From positions 6,569,613 through 6,633,612 of the forward strand of contig CM018603.1 of NCBI GenBank assembly GCA_009192285.1: a stretch of 64,000 bases of DNA, given 5' to 3'. A program made the position numbers and the translations under genes. Positions 34,838 through 47,926 of the stretch are shown one piece after another (within the stretch, counting starts at the first letter, position 1; each line of letters begins with the position of its first letter). The notes beneath the pieces are model-generated. The model did no database searches. It saw nothing but the letters and a program-made list of their open reading frames with translations, and had not been told where the DNA came from. Origin of the DNA: Morchella semilibera (taxonomy: Eukaryota > Ascomycota > Pezizomycetes > Pezizales > Morchellaceae).

Positions 34838-36185
34838 CTTTTTCTCGCTGCGCTGGTTTTTGTCGAGAGAAAGGCGTAAGAAAGAATTTGCCTCTCCCTG
34901 CATGGTATAGAGGGAGATCTATAATATATATGGTATGTGATCCCCCTGTTCCAATTAATATATGGTACCATCTCATCCCGGGGATGATGAATCCAAAGCC
35001 CCGGGGGGCGGGAAATTACTCCCCCCCCCCCCCCCCGGAACGGTAGCATCGAAAAAACCGACATTGCAAAAGTTTGCGCCGCCGGGGTAACGGGCCGGTG
35101 ACCCAAGAGGAAGGATGAAGGACTTCAGTTTGTGATGCGGCGGTTGTGGCTGGGGTTTAATCACACGACATCACTCGGCCAAGATAGGCACGTGGGTCCC
35201 ATGGATGGATGTTCTAGCCCAACTGCGAATGCCATCAGCCTGCATACAGCAGTTTCTGGGACAATGGCGGGTCAGAGTCTATTGAATAGTAAGTAACCAA
35301 TGCTCTGGCCTATCCAGATGGCCCGCCCCATCCAGTAAAAAGGAGCTGGTTCTGATTTCTTTCCGGAGCATCAGCTCTATGGATATGACACAAGTAGTCC
35401 TCTTACTCACCCCTCTCTCTGTTCCTCCTACATATAGAGCAGTAGGTATTATTACTCGCAATTCCTTATTATTGATGCGGTTGTGACGGCATTTTCATCA
35501 CCATCATCCCCATCTAACCAACTGGTCGTGCAACCACCCAGTACAGCCAACCACACATACCATACCCCCCACCACAATTACCCCCTATTCCAGCAAAAAA
35601 CCCCAGGCGTATGTATTGTAATAAACCTACGACGGACTTCGCTATTTGCTCCTAAGATTCCCGACCCCCTGGTCCCGGCTAAGCCTCGGCAAGCCCCCGG
35701 TCCCGTCCGATGCGCCGGGGGCTCGCGGGGGCGAGTGCGTATATATATATCAAATCATTCCACATAAGTACATATATATATATATAATGCGGTGGGTAGC
35801 ATATTTACGCCCAAATGCTGCATTTGATAAGAGGTATTACAATTTCTTTTCTTATTTTTTTGTCGGCATTTGAGCTGTCGCAATTAACTTTGTGGAGGGT
35901 AGAGAAAAAGTGGGGGGGGGGAGCTGATAGTATCGGTACAGGGGAAGGAGACAGAGAAACATTCGAAACGCTGCCGCGTGGTCGGCTTTCTCTGCAGACC
36001 AAGAGAAGAGGACTGCCAGTGACCGGGGAGAGAAGAGGGAAGGAAAAAAAAAAAAAGAATACAAGAAAAGGATTACAAAGGAGATGGCCTCGATAAAATT
36101 CGGCATCCTCATCCATACTAGCACACCAACCATCTAGAGGGAAGTCCTTTTTGGGAGAAGTCCTCCCCCCCGCTTTTTTAATTTT
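34838..36185. other. Intergenic, GH131 upstream region
   Basis: Contains the GH131 promoter, a long C-run (about 35022-35036) in a GC-rich patch, a (TA)n tract around 35737-35786 and a G-run near 35911. No gene supported. Confidence 0.5.
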
Positions 36186-37740
36186 CTACAGCTCCTTCTT
36201 CAAGAAGTGCTCTGGCTTGTGGCTGGTCTCATAGTCCACATGCACGTATGCGCGCTCGACGTCCGGAAGGCTCTCAAGCTTTATTTGGAGCTCCTCCGCG
36301 ACATCATGGGTGACGCGGAGCGACGAGTTTGCGCACATCACGACGTCAACCTCGACAATGATTCTCTATTCTTTTTGTCAGAAGATGATCGCGCATAATG
36401 CCAAGGAAGCCGGGGGGGAAGGGGGGGGGGGCTTACAGGGCCGCTGTGGTAGGCGCGGACGGTGTCGATCTGCGTGATCTGGTCCGAATGGGTCATGGCT
36501 ACGCGTATCGTGCGACTTTTAGCTAATCTGGTCCTACAATCAGGTGTTGCTCTGTGATAGGGGCTTACAGATATAAGTAATGAGCCTCAGCATGCTATTG
36601 TCCGCGCTGACACCAATGAGCAACATAAACTCGCCGTATGCCGTCTTGGACCACAAAAAGAGGATCAAGAAACTGAGTACAATGGCGCCCGCAGGGTCTA
36701 TCCACCAACGCAGCTTACTGCCGCCGACAGAGGTGAGGATACCGAAGCCGTTGATGAAGAGATCATTCCTGTGGTCCTCCCAGAGGATGCGTACCTGCGA
36801 GTATGTATTCCGCAGGCTCCAGCAGTAGAGGAAAAGCGTGAACTTTGTTGCGAAGGCGACACCGACGGCAATGATGGAGGGGAGGTGGAATCCGGTGGTC
36901 TCCTCTGTGTCGTTGTGTGCGGCGATGTCGCGCGCGGACATGACGATAAGAATCAATGAGACGGCGCACATCAGGAAGCAGAACATGATGTTTCCGGCGG
37001 TCTCGATGCGCGCCTTGCCGGAGGGGAACTTGTTGGCGTCGACCTTGTTGACGGCTCGGTGGGAGAGGATCAGAAGGAGGTTGGAGAGCGGATCAAAGAT
37101 TGAGTCGGCCATCGCTGTGGTCGCGGGGTTAACATCATGGCACGGCACCTCGGGCAGGGAGAGTGGGATGCGACTAACTTGTGAATAGGGAGAGGGAGCC
37201 CGATGCGATTGCCCCGTACAGCTGCAGGACTGCGAGAATTATGTTTGCGGCGAACGAGCCGTGACGGCGATGAGGTATCTGCAGTACGGGCATCACAATC
37301 AACCTCCGCCGACAACTACTAATGGGGCGCGCGGGGGGCAATCTATCTACACACCTGATTCTATTGTCGCCATGCTCCTCCTTGGCCTCCCGGACATGAT
37401 CCTCTACGGGTTTCAGCAGCTGCTGGATCGACTCATTTTGACTCTCATAGAACTCCTTGATACCCTTGACATCGATTTTCTGTTTTACTTTCGGCATCGG
37501 GGGTGCCTGCGGATCAGCAACGGTCACGGCTCCACGGCCGAGGAGGCGGCCACCACTGTATGACCAGCGCGAGGCATTCTTGCGGTGGCGCGCAGTAAGC
37601 GTGGAGATCTCCTCGTCGGACTTGATCCCTACAGAGAGACTGAAGGGGTCCACGACGGAGCGTGGGTTCTCGGGGTCACTGGTGGGGGAGGATGAAACGT
37701 TTTGGAGTTCGATGACCGAGCTAGAGGAAAGTCCTGACAT
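36186..37740 (-). CDS. Cation diffusion facilitator (CDF) metal transporter, possible one-base frameshift
   Basis: Exons: 37740 to 37355 or 37351, 37179-37278, 36569-37114, 36437-36498, 36186-36365; about 425 residues. CDF proteins export or sequester divalent metals (Zn, Mn, Fe) using the proton gradient. A long cytosolic N-terminus (about 1-130, with DVKGIKEFYESQNESIQQLL) leads into the transmembrane domain (GSFAANIILAVLQLYGAI). Then come MADSIFDPLSNLLLIL, KFPSGKARIETAGN, the metal-site region WEDHRNDLFINGFGI and GGSKLRWWIDPAGA, and a C-terminal domain (TVRAYHSGPRIIVEVDVV... ending near VHVDYETSHKPEHFLKKEL). All later junctions close in phase. The first does not with the good GTGTGT donor (37354); a weaker GTAGAT donor (37350) keeps frame but gives an odd CIPHRRHGSF join. 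One extra base near 37261 would give the smoother RYLIAV-x-GSFAAN. It resembles the fungal MMT/Msc2-like manganese/iron group; the metal is unresolved. Confidence 0.88.
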
Positions 37741-40585
37741 TGTCTTAGGTGTGACTCTGGTTTATCTCTGTTTTTATTCTCCGGTCGTGATTATCCCTTT
37801 ATCCGTTGGTGCTGGGTGTATACTATGGCCTAAGCTTTGTTAGTGTGGGTGGGGCGACGTCGTGGGGTGGTCGTAAAAAGAGGAAGAGGGGGGGGAGGGA
37901 AGAGGGGAGGAAGAGGGGAGGGGGAGAGGGGGGTGGGGAGACGAAGTTATATGTATCATAGATACATACCCTTTATTCTAGATGATAAGGGGGAGGAGGA
38001 TGAGGACAAGGACGTGGTGAAAGAGGAAAGAAACCAAACTTACAAGACAATTGATAAGCTTCTCTCTACTCTTGGAAATTTGAGGCCTTGAATGCCCTTA
38101 GTGGGCCGATCATCCCCTGTATTTTCATCCTTTTCGGAGTGCGTGCCGAGAAGCGGACACACCCTTCCCTTTGCCTCGCCCCATTAAACCATTAAAAACG
38201 TGGGATGTCTTGGGGGACTCATTGGACCAAAAACTCTGACATTGGTGATAAAGATCCGTGATGATTATGCTGCCCTATGATGTAAAACACAGCTGGGATT
38301 GTTTGTGGCTGGTACAGGGAATCTAAATTGATTGTTCGATGTCAAGGGAACTTCTTCTTCTCTTCTCTTTTGGGAGCAGGATCTGAAAGGATAGGATAGG
38401 AGAGAAGGGGGGGAGAGAGAGAGAGAGCCTCAAAGGAGGGGGAGAGGGACGCACAAGAGGCAAGGTTGTGGCTTATTATTGTGAGCCAAGAAGATATTCC
38501 CTAATGTCAACACCGCCACGATCCGGCATCGGTAAGTTGCCGAACCAGATAAGCCAATGTGAGTGAGCCTTACCGTAATTATAATACATGTAGAGTAGCA
38601 ATCATATTGGCCGATCATTGATAGACATTACATTACACTCCCCCAGTTATGAAAGCCCAACTGCCATAGCCAATAGCATCACTTAAGGTACACTACCGGA
38701 ATTGGCATACAATCCCGGTGGATCCTTCTCATGTCCTGCGTACTCCATGTAAGTTACATGTAGCATCTCCCAACCACCAAGTGCCACTCGTTCGCATGCG
38801 GTCTGGAAACACAAATCCTCAAAGGGCAGAGTAATGGCCGAGCTGTGAACGCGAGCGTACGTACACCCTCCTCGCAATGACCACCAGGCTATCCGTGCAG
38901 AACCTTTCGGCCGTGATGCGGACTTGCGATTATGAGTATTTGGGATCGCTATGCAAATGGTAAGTAAGATGGTTATAGGAATGACACATCTATATCTACA
39001 TGTACATGTGCCTACCCTGAATGCTCTGCTCTCCGTGCTCCACATGCTGTGCGCAGAGTACATATATACATGTAGCCCCCCTTTACTCACTCTCCAGCTA
39101 GAACAGTTCAGTAAGGATAAAAGGGACGGATAGAACGGGACGGTCGTCAATTTAAAGGTGCCTACCTACATAGATCCTGGGGGTTGAGAGATCTAGACTG
39201 TAGATAAAAATAAGGTTTAGCCACAATCCTGGGAAACGGGCTCTAAGAAGTGGCTTTGCGTGATATATGATACGCGCAAGATCATGAAACGATGACCCTC
39301 CCCCACCTCCCCACCTCCCCACCTCTCATCTCTCCTGCTAATCGCTGACCCAAACCCAGGCAGGTCCTGGAGCTACCATTGCAATTGATTGATGAGCGAG
39401 GACTTCAACGTCCGCCGTTCATCTCAACTGATCCCCCTTCCGCAAAGTGGAGTGAAACCCCAGATCTAGTGTAATCTGGACTACATAAGTTGAGAGAGAT
39501 CGATAGATCTAGATATCTAAACCGTTTGTGTCACTACGTGGTAGGCTGGATTGATGATAAGGTGAACACTGGGCTGATACAGTTAATCAGGCTCCGCGGC
39601 GACCCCATGGGCCAGACCCTCCCCGCTCGGGCCGAGCGACATTTCAAACCCCTCCGAAGGGTCCCCCCTCCATGCTAGCATAGTGCAAAATTAGGACGTC
39701 ATTGTACATACATATTACACAAACCCTTTTACGAATCAGCTTCTTGTGCGAAAAACACGGACTCACAAGCACATCGAGAATCCTCCGGGACCAAGGTGAC
39801 GCTCTCTACTCAACCCTGATCTACAAGGCGAGCGTTCTCATAGGATAACTACACATACGCACTTCTCAGAATGAACCACCGTTCTGATTTGTGCAGAGAA
39901 GATAGGAGCTCCAAGTACTGGTACCTTCAGAGTCTCTATCACTTTTATTTTTTCCCTCTTCCTCGAATACGAGCGAGCTCCGCACCGGAGAGTCAAATAT
40001 AAGATGCGTACTAGACTCAGCATCGAGCCTTTGACGCAATCCTCGCGCAAGGGCCTCACTCCGAACACCTTTCAAAAATGACATCTCGTTAATCTAAACC
40101 CCAGATGGCCTCTGCACTGATTGCGCTTCACACAAACTCTCTCTGGCCGCCTTAAAAGTTTTCATGTATGCAGGTAATTCAGGGTACCCGACCCGCGGGG
40201 TTTTTCTGTCATTTTGCAAACCTCGGATATTCATGGTCTATCACTCGATGTTCCACTCACTAGTCAGTCACCTACAATTGCTTTTTGTGCCTTGTCTTTC
40301 CTCCCCCCCCCCCCCCCTCCCTCACTCTCCCCTCCTCGTCGGATTTCAAATACTCTTGACAACGGGAGGTGCGAATCAATGTGCGGGGGTGGGGTGTGAA
40401 TGTGTGTGCTGCGGGGTTGGGTCAGGTCGGGTTGGGTTGGGTTGGGGCGGTCTGCAGTGCAGAAGAAGGGTTGGGACGAGATCGAGATGTCATTCGCGAT
40501 ACAGTGTTTTTTCCGATCCAACGGCCTGGTTACGGATTGAGGGGACCCCTAACCACATAAGCTGCCTACCTACCTGGTACATACC

Positions 40586-40609
40586 TTTTTTTTTTTTTTT
40601 TTTTTTTTT
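40586..40609 (+). repeat. Poly-T tract, 24 bases
   Basis: Twenty-four consecutive T between ATACC and GCAGAG. It could be a reverse-transcribed poly-A relic, but no adjacent retroelement sequence was recognised. Confidence 0.8.
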
Positions 40610-40996
40610 GCAGAGTCGTCTGTTTGTGTGGGGAGACACTTACTAAAAAAGCTCGACGACCAGAAAAATCTTCTCGACGTAGCCTTACCTAACCAGCAAC
40701 GTCCCTGATCCTCGATAGGGTGTGAGCACTTATGTAGGAGGGCCGGGGAAAAACAAAAGCGAAAAACAAATACGAGAGAAAATATGACCACCCTACAAGG
40801 CTCAACAAAGCAACTTATTTTTCCTTACCTTGTAAACGAGGGTTTAAGCCAAAAAAAAAAAAATGAGGGCTTAAACCCGCCGGCCCACTCAGAATGAAGG
40901 TAGGGATAAAAACAATTCGAAAGACAACCGGCGGACAGTAATGAAATCTCGCTCAAGAATGTTCTTTCCCTGAGACAACAACTTGAAAAGTATTGA

Positions 40997-41024
40997 CTAC
41001 ATGTATGTAGGTACCTACATGTAG
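40997..41024. repeat. Near-perfect 28-bp palindrome
   Basis: CTACATGTATGTAGGTACC and its continuation read the same on both strands except for one position pair. It is centred on GGTACC and built from the TACATGTA motif that is frequent in this window. Confidence 0.6.
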
Positions 41025-41713
41025 TCCTATCATCAGGTAGCGGGCCTCGCCGACATTAACTTCCCGGCGGCTTTTATGTATCAATTATCCAGCGAAGGTT
41101 GGAAGCTAGTTTAATATATTACATTACAACCATGCGTAATTCAGAATGAAACAACAAGCCGGCCAGAAGCCTTTTGATTCAATCTACATGAAAAGACACG
41201 AAACATATCATGTCGAGTTATCCGGGAAAAAACCCACTTTGAATCGGATCGAGGTGTCCTACTGCCAAGAATCGCGCGGAAGATATCATCATTGTCATAC
41301 CTCCCAATCACACCCGAGAGATCGTTTCAAACATCGAGCCGATTCTGATCGGAATCTCGTTCTCCCCCCAATTTATCTGATGGAATAGTAGCGTCCGATC
41401 GGTCGCTTCGTTCTGTGGGGTTTCCCTCAAGCGCACTCCACGTGATCCATTTTAGACTTATGTATGCTGGTGTAGATTGAGGAACGCCTACATATGTATG
41501 TGTGGGAAGAGGAGTATGTAGGGTACCTACATGGGATATTCTGCCCAAATGCTCTCATAACTCCTCGAGAAAAAAAAAGCATTTGTGGAGAAGCATTCAC
41601 ATGGTCAATTAAGCAGCTGGGAAGCAATACTATTGGAGCGTCGGTATGGGGGTCTTCTGCCTTCGAGCCTTTGGCTCGCGGATGGTTAGTTGCATATGTA
41701 CTCGCCTTAGGGC

Positions 41714-41733
41714 GCTCTGCTCTAGAGCAGAGC
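41714..41733. repeat. Perfect 20-bp palindrome
   Basis: GCTCTGCTCTAGAGCAGAGC is its own reverse complement, in a stretch without a recognised gene. Possible dimeric protein site or relic; the function is unknown. Confidence 0.65.
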
Positions 41734-44342
41734 ACCTACCTCTTCGCAGATTCCATCATAGGGTAGGTGCACATATATTGGGTCATGAGTGGCCTTGGAG
41801 CTGTAGGTACTCTCTATCAAATGGGTATTTAGCCGGATACATGGCCACTTATTGGATCGTGAAGTCCGAGGAGTTGATCTTCCATCTCAAGCTCTCAGAT
41901 GGGTGCTGTGCAGTCCCAGTACCCGGACCGCGTGAGGTACCTTACTGGATGACTTTTAAAAAGAAACGGCATCATGAAGGAAGGATAAAAAGCAAAAAGT
42001 CCAGAGCTCCTACATGGTACATAGATGTCGGTTTTCCTTCCTATGACCTTGAGAAGCTATTCTGATAGACTCAACCCCACTCCAAAGTGGAAAAAAAGGA
42101 AAAAGACGATACATTTATGCCGGCAGTCTGCCGAGCCTTGCCGAATAACTCGCCAATGATAGTTATCCTATATTACAAGATCGTTCGGCGGTAAACCCTT
42201 GAAGGTTCGCACGGGGGCGCTCCCGTCCTTACGTTGCTAGTTATGGCTTTCCGCTGGTTGTGATAGGAGTTTATTAAAAGTGTCGATTATCTTCTGGGAG
42301 CTTCCGCACTGAGGAGTTTGTAGAGTCGGTTAATAATAACAATAACCATGTGACGGGATTGGCACCAGTGACAATTGAGCGGCCCTTATGGATGGGCTGG
42401 GCCGTATTGTAATTGTTGTAAGGAATTCGATCGAAAATAACTAAGAGTACGTATTCCTCCACTTGAGGTGTTGTTTCTTGTAGTGTTGTAGTTGTAGTAG
42501 TGCAGCTTGTGAGGGCACGGAACTAATTAATCCCGGAAAGCACTTTCTGTGGGGTCAATATTCCGAAAACTCCATGACGATCGTTTTCAGACTTGGATTA
42601 ACCAACGACGCGGTCCTAAATGGGAATTTGTCCCCCACAATCAAACAAGCTCGCAACAGTAGCATTCGCTTAGGTATGCGTTATCATCTTGAAGGTTTCA
42701 CGTTTAGATGCAGATCCCCAAATTATCTACACCCATTTGACAATTGCACTCAGCCGAAGTAGATGTCGTTGAATTCAGACCAGCAGGTAGGCAGGAACAG
42801 GAACCACGCAGGAGTTGCAACTCGACTCGCAACTACCACCCCCCCCCCCCCTTAATCGCGTCCCCTATGCCAATAATAGGCGCTTCGTCAACGTGTTCGT
42901 CGAGTGAATAGGAACCGGGATTACTTCCTCATGCGCCTGATGTAGGTACATGTACGAGTAGGGTACAGTAGGCACTATTGAATAGAGTAAAGATGACGCT
43001 CCGGCTTTCAACTCGCAAGATGCTTGTTATACATTATCCACTGGGCTGGACTCACGGTTCAAGAACCATTCTTGGGTGACAATTGAGCCGCATGATAGCT
43101 CCATTCGATTCCTTGGACCTTCATCGCTAGATTCGTTTTTTTTTCTCCCCCACTGCCAAACAGCTTGACAAATGCGGAAAATCCAGTCTTATCGGCGAGT
43201 GATCCTGTTGATGAGATCCGGCGCCTAGTCAACGATTGTCCTTTTTTTGGCTTATGTCTTAAATAAGACCTTTGGCCAGCGAATTCGAACTCGTATGTAA
43301 GTATATACGTCTCACTAAGCTACATGTATATACCTAAAAATTCGAAACACGTGTCAGTATGTCGTGGTTGTTTGATGTCGATGAATCAGAAGGCCCCGGA
43401 CGACGAGTTTTTGTTTTACTACAGAAATTACTTAACACGCGATGGTGACCCTGGGTAATTTCTGGAGCATGCAGGTCTGTACAGTTACAATAATTTCAAT
43501 AGTTTAGTTACTCTCTCTTTAACAGTCTACCGGTGTTTACCGACTTACTTTCATCCGGATTTCGTTTTCCTTACAAACGCCGTGCGAAGTTTACATTAGT
43601 TTAGGCATTTGGGGAGTTCTTCCACTGAGGGAATTCTGGTTCGCTCGAGTTATTATGGTACTTGCGTTTTCTTCAGTGTTTCTCGTCGACAGAGAACCCA
43701 GTGAACGGTTTTCAGGATTCCTAAATCAACCACTGTTAATGAGGGGCTTTCTCATCTGGAGAGCCTTTACGGCCATAGACTACAGCGGCAGAAGTGAGAA
43801 TAGTATGGTAAGAACAAACTTTTCCTTCCTATTTCTCTTTCCTGTGTGTCTTCCACCCCCCCTTCTCTTTCCCTCATTGTCCTTTTGGTGGAAGTCCCCC
43901 CTTAGCTACATGTAGCTTGCTTTTGTTTTATTTTGTGCATTCTTTTTTTGGGTGCGCGGCAAGCTCTCTTTTTACCCCCGGTCACATTGTTAGTAGGCAA
44001 GTTTCCTTGACCTATCATTGCTGGCCCCGTCTCTGCGCGTTGTTGGCAACGATCCCATATTCGTCTGCATCGATCCTATGGTAGCCTGTGGTTCTCTTCC
44101 ATGTGGATACCTTCTCTGCACGTATGGGTCTGCGCCCCATCCTATGGATCGCTATGTTTCTGCTTATCCATTCCCGTCCCCCGTATTTTTTTACTGCCCC
44201 ACAAGGAAGACTGTCTAAGCAGGACTGTACTAGAGTGCACGGAGAGAGATAGAGAGGGGGGGGGGGGTCTCCTCTAGCGTTCTGCACACTGCCTGTCAGC
44301 TTCATCTTGAGTCCTGTTGGTCAATTGTCCTGACGCAACTAG

Positions 44343-45252
44343 ATACATGAGGAACTACCTCAGCCAGGCGCATCATGGCACCACCAATTTATCGCCTCAA
44401 CCAACGATATCGCCGCCGATATCCTCACCAATCCGATTGCCTGGCTGTGTGACACAGTCTTACTGGTTTCGTTCTCATATTTTGTTCTATTTCTACTCAA
44501 CAGCCTTATTAGTCTCCTCCTCTCTTTATCTTGCCCAAGTCTCCCACACCTGGAGAAACAACAAATCCAGATACAAGTTCACAAGACCTTCTCATTACCT
44601 TTAGTCTCTGCGGCGACTTGGAATACTGGTCCTCTCCAAGCAGCCATATTCTTTGTATTGTTTTTTTCTGGTAGCCCAGAAACTCTCCGAGCACCATACG
44701 CCTGGAGAGAGTCCATCCATAAGAAGTGTCCTTTCGACTTTCATGATACCGCTCCTGTCACTCATCATAATGGGTGGCTTCATCGTTGTCGGCATCAGCG
44801 CTTGGGGCCTTTTGGCCGGAAGATGGTTTCAGCAGTTTCGCCCGGTGCGAAGGCTCGGCCAGTGGTTGGAGATGCGGAGCGCCGCCGGCGGTCAAGACCT
44901 TGAACGCGGGTGGGAGAGCGGTCTAATCAGCCGTGTGCCCTCGAGGAAAGCTATTGAGGAGCCTGAGGTACTAGGTTTCAGCGGCGTCATGATTGTGGTT
45001 GACCAGAAGCCAGTGGCACCCCCTCCAGCCCCAGTCCAGAAAGTTACGGCGATTGAGCTGGCACCAGCGGCGCCACGACACATACCAGTGGAGAAGGAGT
45101 ATGTGGGTCCTACTTTGGAGGATATTGAGGCGTTGAGAGAAGGGTGTAGGAGGATTGAAGATATCAGGACGAGGATTCAAGGACGGACAGCGGAATTAAA
45201 AGTGGAAATTGAAAGGATAGGTGGTGGTGATAGATATCGACCTGTGCCGTAA
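44343..45252 (+). CDS. Predicted membrane protein, partial model with an apparent frameshift
   Basis: I do not recognise the family. A coding-like frame begins after a likely acceptor (CAACTAG, 44342) with IHEELPQPGASW. It runs through hydrophobic helices (AWLCDTVLLVSFSYFVLFLL, SLISLLLSL, LQAAIFFVLFF) and hits a run of seven T (44661-44667). Beyond it the protein-like frame is the next one: LVAQKLSEHHTPGES, a further helix (STFMIPLLSLIIMGGFIVVG), then a soluble tail with a Pro/Ala-rich linker (APPPAPVQKV-type, about 45010-45085) and a charged coiled-coil-like end (DIEALREGCRRIEDIRTRIQ). It stops at 45250-45252. Dropping one T would join the helices smoothly. The first exon is not certain; 43655-43807 ends in a good donor in the matching phase, but the implied intron (535 bp) is long for this genome. 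Confidence 0.5.
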
Positions 45253-47926
45253 GTTTTTCACTCGATTCCCTCTCTCTCTCTCTCGTTGTTATTTTGTGTT
45301 TGTTTGGACGGGTTACCAGTTGCTTGGGCATTGGGGATTGTGTTGAGGGTTATTGCAACGACGCTGACTGACTGTTTCAAGGGCCGTTAGACGAAACAGA
45401 AAGAAGGGTTAAACAACTAGCACAAGTCCCACATCCACGATGAAAATCTTTAGTAAGATTCTCATCACAATTCTCACCACAATTACTCTTACGATTGCCA
45501 TCACCATCAACATCAGCATCACCGTCAACATTGTTATCAACGTTATTGGTGCATAGTATCATGTATCTTTTATCATCCTATTGTAGCTGGACCTACGATA
45601 TTCCCTCCCCTCCCATCAATCACTCAAATCATTATCTCAACTATCAACCACACTCCTCATCCTCCTCATCCTCCTCCTCATCAAGCCACAGCCATGACAG
45701 GTGTGGCCAAGGGTCTTTTCTGTAGTTAGCTCTACAGTCAAGGCTTCATCAACTCTCCCTCCTCATCAGTATTATCATCAACCACCTCCTCTCACCATCC
45801 TCATCACCACTCCATGTGTTCAATAGCTCTCTTTCATGTTCACCGGCGTTAATCATCTTTGTTTTTTTGGGGGGAAGGGGCACGATTACGAAACTGGGGA
45901 TTTTTTTTCTTTTTGTTTTTTTCTATTTTACTCGGAAGTTGGGGAAAAGAAAGGCTGGGCTGGGCTTAGGGGGGGGCGTGTAGCTACCTCCCCCCACAAC
46001 TGGCATTTACTGCATAATTTCTTTTGTACATTATCTTTTCTTTTTTATCTATCCAATCCGCTTTTAGCAATGCGGTGTTATGTATATGTAACCTACCCAT
46101 AGGCAACAGCTGAGTGAGCGAGTGAGCGAGTGAGGGCCTACATGTAGCAGTGTGGGCCGCTCTCGATCATGTTACATAGCTCTCTAGCTAGCTAGCTGTG
46201 GGGGGGGTAAAGAAGCAAATAAATCAAGAAAAAAAATTTACATCTTGCCCTGCTGCCGTTGCTGCTCCTCTAGAGTACATACATTTGTGTTGGTTGGTTT
46301 TAATAGTTGGTTGGTTGGTTGGCCGTCTTTGAAAGCGTTGGGAGGGGTGCCGATGATGATGCTGCTGCTCGGTGTTTCCTGGAATCCGGTGGCCCGGGAT
46401 CGAAAATGACCGCACTCGCCGCATTAACTGCATCACTTTTTTTTTTTCCTTTTCTTGCTGCTGCAGGCCAATCGCGCGGGGCGGATAAAAACAAGGTTTC
46501 GATAAGTCTCAATCTCTCAATTGCGGCTCCTGGCCGGCAGAGAGGCTTGCAAGCATCATATCACTCACTATTGGCTGGCTGGCTGGTGATGCGTGACAGG
46601 ATGTGCGCGCATGCGAGGTAGAGTATGTCCAGGGTCGTCGCGTCGGGGATTTACTAGGATGTAGGTACATCACATCACCAAGAGGGCTTCTAGAAGGATG
46701 CCGTTGGACCCCTGGTCCTGGAACGGCTGTGTAACATGTCAGGGGCAGAAGAGGGGGAGCTGGTGAAACCCTGTAGAGTAGGCATTGGAGAAGCTACTGA
46801 CTGTACCTTGAACACGTAGGGAGAGAGGTGGACGTATGTAGCTGGTACTTTGGTCTGGGGACCGCGATGGGGGGGCTTTGGGGTGTAGTGTATGTAGGTA
46901 GGTAGGCGCATGTATTCTCCGTTGGTTGTTGGGCTTATTCTTTAGTTAGCATAGCATGTACATACTTCATAGCATTACTCAGGCGGGGGTCTGCCTACCT
47001 TGCCTACATGGCTTGGTCTGGTGATGGTACGTGCGTGCGTGCGTGTATGTTAGAGACTGAGATTTCGAGGATACGTACTTACATGTCAGGTCAGGTCAAC
47101 CTCAGTTTGGCTTATTTATGTAAGTAGCCCCCCCGGGAATTCGGGGTGGTTGTGCCATGGTGGTGGTGGTGGTGGTGGTTAGGTCCGTAGACCATGGCCC
47201 TCAATGGCCTGTCTCTAGCAGCTACAAGGCGCAAACACTGGGCTTGGTTGTGGTTTGACGGGTTACGTACGACTTCTCACTCACTCAGCAGAGGTGCAAG
47301 TTAGCCCGTGGGTTAGGGTTATGTGTATGTTGCTTGGCATTTCGGTACAGTGGGATGCATTTTCATCGACACATGTATTGGTACATCATCTACTTCGTAA
47401 TCGGTCATGTATTAATTCAGTTCTTAGATTAAAGCGTCTACATACATCCCCCCGCAATTCCATCATGGAAGGGCAAATTAGGCTGTGTTTTGGTTCGCCC
47501 TGACTATATAGCCCACACCCCTGCACAGCCACGCGCCGGTAAGGATGGACGTCTCACCTACTCCACAGCCCATCACTCGATACAAACCGCCTGCGGTCAT
47601 CGATTATCACTCGGCCCCGCCACAGGAGAACCGACAAATGGAATCAACGAGGAGAGAGAGTGGTACCGGCGATCAATAAAAAGCTGACTAGCCCGCTTGC
47701 GGACCAGAAACAAAGAAAGAAAGAGGAAGCACCCATTGTCGTTGAGAATGGGTTGTCTTTGTCGAGATGCTGTCCTCCTTTGTCTCTTTGTTTCCCGCTA
47801 TAATATAGTCCTCCTCCTCCTCCTCCTTCTCTTCCCACACCTCGAGCCTCGCTCTATCGTCTGCAATAGCTCAATTTATACTGAGCTGTCCGTATACCTA
47901 CACATATCGAGCACATACACAACACA
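45253..47926. other. Intergenic, low-complexity
   Basis: No gene supported. Contains (CAT/CCT)-rich tracts (45490-45690), TGAGCGAG repeats (46107-46133), GTTG repeats (46290-46322), GGT repeats (47158-47180) and a T-run followed by a splice-like CTGCAG (46436-46466). A short frame at 46406-46621 begins with a signal-peptide-like stretch (71 residues), but it runs over that T-tract and is not convincing. Confidence 0.5.

Larger units (their letters stand above)
37741..44342. other. Large intergenic region with microsatellites and palindromes
   Basis: 6.6 kb with no supportable gene. Contents: purine-rich G/A tracts (37860-37940, 38400-38450), C-runs (40303-40317, 42840-42851), a 24-T run (40586-40609), the palindromes listed separately and several TACATGTA motifs. 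A 72-residue minus frame (39866-40084) starts MSFLKGVRSE and looks mildly protein-like but has no domain. An exon-like frame 43655-43807 with a good GTAAGA donor may belong to the next gene. Confidence 0.5.

Noticed and set aside
39866-40084. 72-residue minus-strand frame beginning MSFLKGVRSE
   Set aside because: Mildly protein-like but isolated; no matching exon found.
40586-40609. Poly-T as tail of a retroelement
   Set aside because: No adjacent reverse-transcriptase or SINE-like sequence and no target duplication seen.
40164-40646. 160-residue plus-strand frame
   Set aside because: Low-complexity G/T-rich and poly-T translation; no domain.
41646-42065. 139-residue plus-strand frame
   Set aside because: Runs across the 20-bp palindrome, no domain and no splice context.
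46406-46621. Short frame with signal-peptide-like start
   Set aside because: Hydrophobic part is encoded by a T-run and a CTGCAG that look like a splice acceptor or chance low complexity.
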